From the NCBI GenBank assembly GCA_032209605.1, contig JASFXZ010000035.1, forward strand, positions 129,001-193,000: a stretch of 64,000 bases of DNA, in the 5' to 3' direction. Under the pieces are notes generated by a model. That model made no database searches, was not told the origin of the DNA, and worked only from the letters and a program-made list of their open reading frames with translations. Positions 14,266 through 24,800 of this stretch are shown here, piece by piece (positions within the stretch are counted from its first letter, which is position 1; every line of letters begins with the position of its first letter). The translations under genes and the position numbers were made by a program. This stretch comes from Mactromeris polynyma. Lineage: Eukaryota > Mollusca > Bivalvia > Venerida > Mactridae.

Positions 14266-14800
14266 GGCAGTTCTTCTGACACACATACATGTATTGCGTT
14301 GAAATTTTAATTTGAATATAATTTAAACAGACGTTATGTTTAGTATCATATATGGCATTTACAACAGGCAAAAAAAGTATCGAATCTCTTGAAATAATCT
14401 AAGAGTAACAGAAATAAATGTCAGTTAGATTCTTATTCTCTTGCACATGTCCATGAAATGATCATTTTCACAAAATGTCAAATGCGTACAAATTTTCGAT
14501 AAGTCATTCAAATATTTGAGTTATAAAACTCATCAATTATGTTTTAATTATTTTTAACAGAATACATTTCGAAAAACTTATAATAAACTATTTCAACATT
14601 TTTGTGGTGCGCCTGTAATCAGTTAAGTATTTTTTTCGGATGTACATTCTAAACTCCAAAATAATCATATCATTAAAAACTTGTACGATTCATTACAAAC
14701 GGCACAAAATCAACATCCGATCTTAGTTTTCTGGTAATAAAAAATGTATCCTATTGAACATAATAAATATCGATAAAATCTGAGGCGTTCCTTAATTAGC
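14266..14800. other. AT-rich spacer upstream of candidate promoter
   Basis: No gene, RNA or clear repeat is seen. The segment lies between the 27-bp array and the promoter-like block at 14.8 kb. Confidence 0.5.
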
Positions 14801-14810
14801 GTTCTTGTAA

Positions 14811-14883
14811 TGTCACGTGACTAATGAACCGAGAACGCTGGACAAATCGGGGTATAAAAATCAAAGTCCGTTCAAACTACCAC
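14811..14883 (+). promoter_or_regulatory. Candidate promoter: E-box plus TATA box
   Basis: A tcacgtgac E-box (about 14813-14820) lies roughly 40 bp upstream of a tataaaaa TATA box (14853-14860), in less AT-rich DNA than its surroundings. Transcription would be expected near 14883-14890. The nearest downstream gene on this strand is the ZP-domain gene, whose first coding exon has a 3' splice site 9 bases before its ATG and therefore needs an upstream noncoding exon. Assignment to that gene is inferred from position. Confidence 0.45.
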
Positions 14884-14935
14884 CAAAGAGACGGAAAAAA
14901 TATCCACTGTTTTGTGCTGGGAAATTGATACTAAG
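14884..14935 (+). other. Candidate noncoding first exon (5'UTR) of the ZP gene
   Basis: From the expected start site to gatactaag followed by gtttga, which is an acceptable 5' splice site at 14936. It contains no ATG that opens a long frame. Joined to the acceptor at 21813 it would define a 6.9-kb 5'UTR intron. RNA evidence is lacking and both ends are approximate. Confidence 0.35.
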
Positions 14936-15119
14936 GTTTGAGAAATATTTATTTTAATTTTTAACAATCTGGTTTATTCGTTCAGTAGATGATCAATTAA
15001 TTTTGAGTTTTCGATATCGGAATGTTTCCATAGTAAGTACAGTATTTATCTGGTTTTGTTGATTTTCCGCAATTGTTCAGAAATTTTGCTATATTTCTAC
15101 TTGGTCCCACTATGCTTTT

Positions 15120-16616
15120 AATAATAATGACAATGTAGACTATGTACAAGACACAGCTTTCAGAATAATGACAATGTAGTCTATGTACAAGACACATCTT
15201 TCAGAATAAAAAAAATGTAGACTATGTATATTACACAGCTTTCAGAATAAGGACAATGTAGACTATGTATATTACACAGCTTTCAGAATAAAAAAAATGT
15301 AGACTATGTATATTACACAGCTTTCAGAATAAGGACAATGTAGACTATGTATATTACACAGCTTTCAGAATAAGGACAATGTAGACTATGTATATTACAC
15401 AGCTTTCAGAATCAGGACAATGTAGACTATGTATATTACACAGCTTTCAGAATATGGACAATGTAGACTATGTATATTACACAGCTTTCAGAATAAGGAC
15501 AATGTAGACTATGTATATTACACAGCTTTCAGAATAAGGACAATGTAGACTATGTATATTACACAGCTTTCAGAATAAGGACAATGTAGACTATGTATAT
15601 TACACAGCTTTCAGAATAAGGACAATGTAGACTATGTATATTACACAGCTTTCAGAATAAAAAAAATGTAGACTATGTATATTTCACAGCTTTCAGAATA
15701 AGGACAATGTAGACTATGTATATTACACAGCTTTCAGAATAAGGACAATGTAGACTATGTATATTACACAGCTTTCAGAATAAGGACAATGTAGACTATG
15801 TATATTACACAGCTTTCAGAATATGGACAATGTAGACTATGTATATTACACAGCTTTCAGAATAAGGACAATGTAGACTATGTATATTACACAGCTTTCA
15901 GAATAAGGACAATGTAGACTATGTATATTACACAGCTTTCAGAATAAGGACAATGTAGACTATGTATATTACACAGCTTTCAGAATCAGGACAATGTAGA
16001 CTATGTATATTACACAGCTTTCAGAATATGGACAATGTAGACTATGTATATTACACAGCTTTCAGAATAAGGACAATGTAGACTATGTATATTACACAGC
16101 TTTCAGAATAAGGACAATGTAGACTATGTATATTACACAGCTTTCAGAATAAGGACAATGTAGACTATGTATATTACACAGCTTTCAGAATAAAAAAAAT
16201 GTAGACTATGTATATTTCACAGCTTTCAGAATAAGGACAATGTAGACTATGTATATTACACAGCTTTCAGAATAAGGACAATGTAGACTATGTATATTAC
16301 ACAGCTTTCAGAATAAGGACAATGTAGACTATGTATATTACACAGCTTTCAGAATATGGACAATGTAGACTATGTATATTACACAGCTTTCAGAATAAGG
16401 ACAATGTAGACTATGTATATTACACAGCTTTCAGAATAAGGACAATGTAGACTATGTATATTACACAGCTTTCAGAATATGGACAATGTAGACTATGTAT
16501 ATTACACAGCTTTCAGAATAAGGACAATGTAGACTATGTATATTACACAGCTTTCAGAATAAGGACAATGTAGACTATGTATATTACACAGCTTTCAGAA
16601 TAAGGACAATGAAGAC
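15120..16616. repeat. 41-bp tandem array, left block, about 36 copies
   Basis: Units of 41 bp carry gaataaggacaatgtagac and tatgtatattacacagc. They are nearly identical. Marker variants (aaaaaaatg, aatcagg, aatatgg, atttcac) recur with offsets of 533 and 574 bp (13 and 14 units), so a block of about 13-14 units has been duplicated. The array ends abruptly at the TIR element that starts at 16620. Confidence 0.94.
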
Positions 16617-16619
16617 TAT

Positions 16620-18756
16620 CGGGTAAAACACAATAAAGTGAACAGTTAGGTTGCACTTGAGGTCAAAAATAAAGGTCAACACAATAGAAAAAAATTGTGA
16701 TCATGAATAAGTAATGCTTGAAATTTGTGAAACTCATTTGGTTAGTGGAAAAAAACAATGAGAAATGTATTATATTCTACTTTGTATAGGGTTAGGTAAG
16801 TGCTGGTTTCGGACACTACTTGTAAAATAAACCTCTGGAAATTTATGTCTTTAATGAACAATCCCAAGTGTTTTGCAAAATTATAATTCCAATACAATTA
16901 ATTAACAATATACCAACCAAAAAAATCACAGGAAAAAAGTTATAACTTTTACATTCTGCAAAATTATACCCCCATTCTTTTTTAGTGAAAAAAATGATTA
17001 TTTTAAGAACAGCACAACTCTTAAAATGAAAGACTATATACATGTAGCCCATCAAAATCATCAAGAATTGACTTATTATTCATGGGAATATATAAATCAC
17101 AGAAGAAAATGTATGTCTTACGTAAATGGTATTTAAAATAAACTCAGTAAGTTATTTGAGTTACGGACACTACATTGATCTTATGTTTTATAATTTACTC
17201 AATATGAATAACTTTTCATAGGTAACATATTAAATTTATGTATTTTCTTTTTAATGTTTACATTTTTAACAACAGAATGCCGCTTGATTGTAAATAAATA
17301 TATGTAATTAAAGGTAATTCCAATTTAAACATACATGACATGTTGACATGGATGGGACCAAGTATTTCATTTCATCTCTGAAGTAAAAACTTAAACATAT
17401 CTAAACAAAGTAGGTGCTATACACTTAAAGGAATGATAAAAAAATATATTTCTGAAAAAAAATCCTTAGAACTACATTAGTTAATTAGAAAAAATAAATG
17501 CTGATGGTTACGGACTTTTCCAACAATTTTCTAAAAATAAGTTTTTCTATCATAACACACTACCTGAATTGTAGATAAAACAAAAATAAAGCATAATTTA
17601 CCTTCATATATTACAGTTTATAAAATTAACTTTTAAGTGTATTTTATAAAATGTCATAAACTAATGTCAAGTACAGATCTTTAACAAATCTAGTATACAT
17701 GGTATAAATTAATTGGAGGGAGGAAAAACATGTAGTTTTGAAAAATGAAAAAGATATTCGAATCTTTTGCCCTAGAAATAAAAAATTCCCTGGGTTAAGG
17801 ACACTACAAAATTAATCTGAAGATATAAACATCATAAAAAAATGTTGACGATGAATTTTCTGAACCTAACATTACAAAAGAACTCATCTTTTGAGTTTAT
17901 GACAAACAGATACCAAAATGGGGGTTTTACAATAAGATTTTCGGGTTTCAAATTAGTACATCAAGGTTTACTATCAGCTTAAATATTTTAAGCAGTTAAC
18001 TGTTTTCATCATTTTTTTAAATTTTTAATCAAACAATAATGATGTTACAGCAAAGCAGACATCATAGAATCTAGAAATTCAGCCATTTTTGATGAAATAA
18101 AAATATTTATAATATCATGGTTACGGACACTACATCATTTTTGAAGTGTCCGTAACCATATTTTCATTTATACTGACTAAATTCTTATAAGATGGTGCAA
18201 AATTTTGTTATTATGTTAGTGTTAAGTGTCAAATCTATAAAAAAAATAGCTTATTGTTTACTGTAGCTATTTTTTCTAGGAGAATAATAAGCTGGTTACG
18301 GACACTACACTTTTTAAAAGAATATTTTTTTCTACTTTGAAAATTTCTAAATTATTCTATATGAATCATAACATTTATATAATTGTATTTTATTGAAGTA
18401 TTGTTATATTTGATTATGTTGAAATACATATTTAAGGAAAAATCATGCAATTAATTTTATTCTGATCAACACTTAATCAATTGAAAAATGCATAACGAAG
18501 CACCACTTTTACAATTCTGCATGTTAAATTGCTAAATTAGCTCTGATTTTCGTAAAGCTGGAATCGATTTAATCGTCATTAAATAATCTGTTAATAATTA
18601 CATTGGAAAAGAACATTACACTTACAGTTTAGAAGATTTTTGAAGTAAAAATAATGTAAATTATGAAGCGCAACCGCATAACGTCTGAAAATGACCATTT
18701 TTGGATCACTTATCTCACTGGTGTTCAAAAATGTCCCCTTTATTGTGTTTCAACCG
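16620..18756. mobile_element. 2137-bp TIR element, probably a non-autonomous DNA transposon
   Basis: The left end reads cgggtaaaacacaataaag and the right end, read inward on the other strand, reads cggttgaaacacaataaag (17 of 19 identical). The element is flanked by tat at 16617-16619 and 18757-18759, which fits a 3-bp target duplication of a single tat in the 41-bp unit. A second inverted match (ggttgcactt at 16648; aagcgcaacc near 18667) lies inside the ends. The interior is AT-rich, has no convincing transposase frame, and carries six direct copies and one inverted copy of a ggttacggacactaca motif. A 3-bp duplication fits PIF/Harbinger among others, but the superfamily cannot be fixed. Confidence 0.75.
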
Positions 18757-19850
18757 TATGTATATTACATAGCTTTCAGAATTAGGACAATGTAGGCTAT
18801 GTACATTACATACTTTTAAGAATTAGGACAATATAGGCTGTGTTCATTACATATCTTTAAGAATAAGGACAATATAGGCTGTGCACATGACATAGTTTTA
18901 AGAATTAGGACAATATAGGCGGTGCACATGACATAGTTTTAAGAATTAGGACAATATAGGCTGTGCACATGACATAGTTTTAAGAATTAGGACAATATAG
19001 GCTATGTACATTACATACTTTTAAGAATTAGGACATTATAGGCTGTGCACATGACATAGTTTTAAGAATTAGGACAAAATAGGCGGTGTACATGACATAG
19101 TTTTAAGAATTAGGACAATATAGGCGGTGTACATGACATAGTTTTAAGAATTAGGACAATATAGGCTGTGCACATGACATAGTTTTAAGAATTAGGACAA
19201 TATAGGCTATGTACATTACATACTTTTAAGAATTAGGACAATATAGGCTGTGCACATGACATAGTTTTAAGAATTAGGACAATATAGGCGGTGTACATGA
19301 CATAGTTTTAAGAATTAGGACAATATAGGCGGTGTACATGACATAGTTTTAAGAATTAGGACAATATAGGCGGTGTACATGACATTGTTTTAAGAATAAG
19401 GACAATATAGGCTGTGCACATGACATAGCTTTCAGAATAAGGGCAATATAGGCTGTGTACATTACATATCTTTAAGAATTAGGACAATATAGGCTGGGCA
19501 CATGACATAGTTTTAAGAATTAGGACAATATAGGCGGTGTACATGACATAGTTTTAAGAATAAGGACAATATAGGCTGTGCACATGACATAGCTTTCAGA
19601 AAAAGGACAATATAGGCTGTGTTCATTACATATCTTTAAGAATAAGGACAATATAGGCTGTGCACATGACATAGTTTTAAGAATAAGGACAATGTAGGCT
19701 ATGTACATTACATAGTTTTAAGAATTAGGACAATATAGGCAGTGCACATGACATAGTTTTAAGAATAAGGACAATAAAGGCGATGTACATCACATAGTTT
19801 TAACTATTAGGACTATTTTGGCTATGTACATTACATAGATTTGAGTGGAC
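18757..19850. repeat. 41-bp tandem array, right block, diverged, about 26 copies
   Basis: Units of 41 bp (aggacaatataggcggtgta + catgacatagttttaagaatt) are clearly related to the left block across the TIR element. The first unit (tatgtatattacatagcttt) is closest to the left-block type. Units here differ much more from one another (gtgcacatgac, gtgtacatgac, gttcattac, gtacattac forms). Confidence 0.9.
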
Positions 19851-19924
19851 ACAAATTGTCAGACTTGCTGTCTATAGTTCGGTCAAAACCCAACAATTCC
19901 ATGAACGTGTCGGTGCTGATGGTA

Positions 19925-20036
19925 AATCTCACTGTTGAAAAGTAGTGTCGGTATTTTCTGCCATTAATAATAATATTATTATTATTCTTATTATTATTAG
20001 CGGAAAATACCGACAATACTTTTCAACAGTGAGATT
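19925..20036. repeat. 112-bp fold-back (inverted repeat)
   Basis: The left arm 19925-19962 (aatctcactgttgaaaag then gtgtcggtattttctgcc) pairs with the right arm 19999-20036 with only a few mismatches. The loop is a 36-base AATAAT-type simple repeat. It could be a tiny fold-back element or a hairpin formed by local inverted duplication. Confidence 0.8.
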
Positions 20037-20698
20037 ATTATTGGACATATATGGTCATTCATTTTAAGGCACAGTATTACTAATTGCGTCATTAATTGAA
20101 AAAAATCACGTTTTTATGAATAAGCTTAACTTACTATTCACTAGAACTGTTTGTCGGTAGTTTCCGTGAACGGTCTTCAATTTTCCATTGACCATCGCTT
20201 ACTACTAGAAGTTTCGTGAACATGCATTCCGAACTATATTTAAGAAAGATATACATATTCGTGTCCCTATCTTAGAACTTAACTGATTTATAAACTGAGT
20301 TTTCAATAAATATTAAGCTTACTGAAATAACTTGAAAACGCCATTATCTAGTTAACGTCACATGCAGTTTGTTGATAACTAATTGTTTCAAGTTATCTTC
20401 CTTTATTAAGGATAACAAGCATATTTCAAAGTCGATATTTTGTGTGTGACCAACCGCGCGTCATTGCTATTATTGAAGGGATTTGTCAAAGAAGTGTTAA
20501 ATTGACTTGTTTCTGCAATGAGCAAAGTCTGTATGCACTTACCAATATATTAACTCATCCAAGGGGACAGGGGACATGTCGGGGCCTTCATACAGCCGAT
20601 ATTTCAGAGAAAATAGCACATTAAAACTTCAGACCAAATCTATTGTCCTTCAGGCGATCTCGTCGGTCTGTCAAATGTGCATACATGTGCATACTGTG
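20037..20698. other. Unique 5'UTR-intron sequence, no gene seen
   Basis: No exon with supporting splice sites and phase was found. A 60-codon frame at 20442 has no recognisable features. Confidence 0.45.
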
Positions 20699-20765
20699 CA
20701 ACCTCTCCGTAACAACACATGTTTGGAAGCAACCTCTCCGTAACAACACATGTTTGGAAGCGCAA
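20699..20765. repeat. 31-bp direct repeat, two copies
   Basis: Two adjacent copies of caacctctccgtaacaacac + atgtttggaag immediately precede the 55-bp array. Confidence 0.85.
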
Positions 20766-21742
20766 ATTGTGCCAGTTGTTGAGAGGTTATTACTATATAG
20801 AGGTAAATTGGTAGTTAATGCTTACAACAGGCAGCATGATGTTATTGCTGTATGGAGGTAAATTGGTAGTTAATGCTTACAACAGACAGCATGATGTTAT
20901 TGCTGTATGGAGGTAAATTGGTAGTTAATGCTTACAACAGACAGCATGATGCTATTGCTGTATGGAGGTAAATTGGTAGTTAATGCTTACAACAGACAGC
21001 ATGATGTTATTGCTGTATGGAGGTAAATTGGTAGTTAATGCTTACAACAGACAGCATGATGTTATTGCTGTATGGAGGTAAATTGGTAGTTAATGCTTAC
21101 AACAGACAGCATGATGTTATTGCTGTATGGAGGTAAATTGGTAGTTAATTCTTACAACAGACAGCATGATGCTAATGCTGTATGGAGGTAAATTGGTAGT
21201 TAATGCTTAAAACAGACAGCATGATGTTATTGCTGTATGGAGGTAAATTGGTAGTTAATGCTAAAAACAGACAGCATGATGTTATTACTGTATGGAGGTT
21301 AATTGGTAGTTAATGCTTACAACAGACAGCATGATGCTATTACTATATAGAGGTAAATTGGTAGTTAATGCTTACAACAGACAGCATGATGTTATTACTG
21401 TATGGAGGTAAATTGGTAGTTAATGCTTACAACAGACAGCATGATGCTATTACTATATAGAGGTAAATTGGTAGTTAATGCTTACAACAGACAGCATGAT
21501 GCTATTACTATATAGAGGTAAATTGGTAGTTAATGCTTACAACAGACAGCATGATGCTATTACTATATAGAGGTAAATTGGTAGTTAATGCTTACAACAG
21601 ACAGCATGATGCTATTGCTGTATGGAGGTAAATTGGTAGTTAATGCTTACAACAGACAGCATGATGCTATTACTATATAGAGGTAAATTGGTAGTTAATG
21701 CTTACAACAGACAGCATGATGCTATTGCTGTATGGAGGTAGT
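20766..21742. repeat. 55-bp tandem array, about 17 copies
   Basis: The unit contains gaggtaaattggtagttaat and gcttacaacagacagcatga, period 55 bp. Two alternating variants (attgctgtatgg and attactatatag) are interspersed. The array ends about 70 bases upstream of the acceptor of the first coding exon. Each unit carries a ggaggtaaat string that resembles a 5' splice site. Confidence 0.93.
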
Positions 21743-21813
21743 AGCTCATCAGATCAATGCTTTGTTAATTATATTTTCTTATTCATCGTTTTCTGTTGTG
21801 TTGTTTTTTGCAG

Positions 21814-21889
21814 AGAAAGACAATGCTACGATTCCTATCAACCATCGCTGTCGCGTTGTGTATCCTTGGTTTCGTCAAAACTGACCCTG
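21814..21889 (+). CDS. ZP gene coding exon 1: signal peptide
   Basis: The acceptor ttgttttttgcag ends at 21813. Nine bases later the ATG at 21823 opens MLRFLSTIAVALCILGFVKT, a standard signal peptide. The donor is CCTG|gtacgt at 21890, leaving one base (phase 1). The start is chosen because it is the first ATG and gives a hydrophobic leader. Confidence 0.82.
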
Positions 21890-24800
21890 GTACGTAGATT
21901 TGTGAATAATGTATGTCCGCTTACCTTAACTGGTAGAGAGCTAGGTATACATGTTATACCGGGTTTTAGCTTGTGACGTTGTATATTATATACTGACGTT
22001 GTTCAATTTATGTAATATATGGTGCCATTGTTCAAGTTATATATTATATGGTGCCATTGTTCAAGTTATATATTATATGGTGCCATTGTTCAAGTTATAT
22101 ATTATATGGTGCCATTGTTCAAGTTATATATTATATACTGACATTGTTCAAGTTATATATTATATGGTGCCATTGTTCAAGTTATATATTATATACTGAC
22201 ATTGTTCAAGTTATATATTATATGGTGTCATTGTTCAAGTTATATATTATATACTGACATTGTTCAAGTTATATATTATATGGTGCCATTGTTCAAGTTA
22301 TATATTATATACTGACATTGTTCAAGTTATATATTATATGGTGCCATTGTTCAAGTTATATATTATATGGTGCCATTGTTCAAGTTATATATTATATACT
22401 GACATTGTTCAAGTTATATATTATATGGTGCCATTGTTCAAGTTATATATTATATGGTGCCATTGTTCAAGTTATATATTATATGGTGCCATTGTTCAAG
22501 TTATATATTATATTGTGCCATTGTTCAAGTTATATATTATATGGTGCCATTGTTCAAGTTATATATTATATACTGACGTTGTTCAAGTTATATATTATAT
22601 ACTGACGTTGTTCAAGTTATATATTATATACTGACGTTGTTCAAGTTATATATTATATACTGACGTTGTTCAAGTTATATATTATATGGTGCCATTGTTC
22701 AAGTTATATATTATATACTGACGTTGTTCAAGTTATATATGATATGGTGCCATTGTTCAAGTTATATATAATATGGTGCCATTGTTCAAGTTATATATTA
22801 TATGGAGCCATTGTTCAAGTTATATATTATATGGTGCCATTGTTCAAGTTATATATTATATGGAGCCATTGTTCAAGTTATATATTATATGGTGCCATTG
22901 TTCAAGTTATATATTATATACTGACGTTGTTCAAGTTATATATTATATACTGACGTTGTTCAAGTTATATATTATATGGTGCCATTGTTCAAGTTATATA
23001 TTATATGGTGTCATTGTTCAAGTTATATAATATATACTGACGTTGTTCAAGTTATATATTATATGGTGCCATTGTTCAAGTTATATATTATACACTGACG
23101 TTGTTCAAGTTATATATTATATGGTGCCATTGTTCAAGTTATATATTATATGGTGCCATTGTTCAAGTTATATATTATATGGTGCCATTGTTCAAATTAT
23201 ATATTATATACTGACATTGTTCAAGTTATATATTATATGGTGCCATTGTTCAAGTTATATATTATATGGTGTCATTTTTCAAGTTATATATTATATACTA
23301 ATCGGTCATACATTGTTACATGATAAAACATTTGTGAATCGGTCATACATTGTTACATGATAAACCCACATTTGTGAATCGGTCAGACATTGTTACATGA
23401 TAAACCCACATTTGTGAATCGGTCAGACATTGTTACATGATAAACCCACATTTGTGAATCGGTCAGACATTGTTACATGATAAACCCACATTTGTGAATC
23501 GGTCAGACATTGTTACATGATAAACCCACATTTGTGAATCGGTCAGACATTGTTACATGATAAACCCACATTTGTGAATCGGTCGTACATTGTTATTATT
23601 CATATTTAAGATAGTTCAGCCAATGCGTCTTTAACGTTGGATGAAACCTGTTGTACTATTTTAAATTCTGATGGAACATATTCATTTAAACAGGTTTCCC
23701 AATATTTTAAGCAAAGGTGCGGGCGCTTATAGATGACAACCCATCCACATATGAAAAATACAATAATTCATCCTCATGTATGTTGTTGATTATTGTATAC
23801 TTCATTACATCCGTAAATCATGTTTTAATTAAATGAAAAATGGACATGTCCAATCCTTAATAGATGATACATAAAAAGTTAAAAACTAATAAATGTTCTG
23901 CACTATTTTCAGTGTTAACAGTTACAGAGTGCATAGCGACTGAGTTAACGTTCTCAGTAACAGGTGGCGTGTCTGGTGGTATAACATTTGTTGAAGGAAC
24001 AAGCGGTTCCAATGACTGCGCCCCGGAGCTCGCTGGAAATGCGTCGGACATATTTACCATGCATTTTGGCACTTGTGGAGTCACTCCGACGTCTAATTCG
24101 GATGGGGTAAGAGGGCATCACCTAGTTAACGGCTTACGTAATCAAATGACAATTTTATTGACTCATTTCGCTTCACAATGGCTAGCTCAGTAAGAGAACC
24201 AATGTCACACAATGACTAGCTCAGTAAGTGGACCAAGGTCACACAATGGCTAGCTCAGTAAGAGAACCAATGTCACTCAATGACAAGCTCAGTAAATGGA
24301 CCAATGTCTCACAATGGCTAGCTCAGTAAGAGGAACAAGGTCACACAATGGCTAGCTCAGTAAGAGGACCAAGGTCACACAATGGCTAGCTCAGTAAGAG
24401 GACAAATGTCACACAATGGCTAGCTCAGTAAGAGGAACAAGGTCACACAATGGCTAGCTCAGTAAGAGGATCAAGGTCACACAATGGCTAGCTCAGTAAG
24501 AGGAACAAGATCACACAATGGCTAGCTCAGCAAGAGGACCAAGGTCACACAATGGCTAGCTCAGTAAGAGGAACAAGATCACACAATTACTAGCTTATAA
24601 AGAGGACCAATGTCACACAATGACTAGCTCAGTAAGAGGACCAATGTCACACAATGACTAGCTCAGTACGAGGACCATAGTCACACAATGACTAGCTCAG
24701 TACGAGGACCATAATCACACAATCACTAGCTCAGTACGAGGACCATAGTCACACAATGACTAGCTCAGTACGAGGACCATAGTCACACAATGACTAGCGC

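Noticed and set aside
13571..14302. Overlapping frames of about 230-240 codons on both strands
   Set aside because: By-product of the 27-bp unit.
15120..16616. Possible CRISPR array because of regular 41-bp repeats
   Set aside because: There are no unique spacers between repeats, units are contiguous, and the context is eukaryotic.
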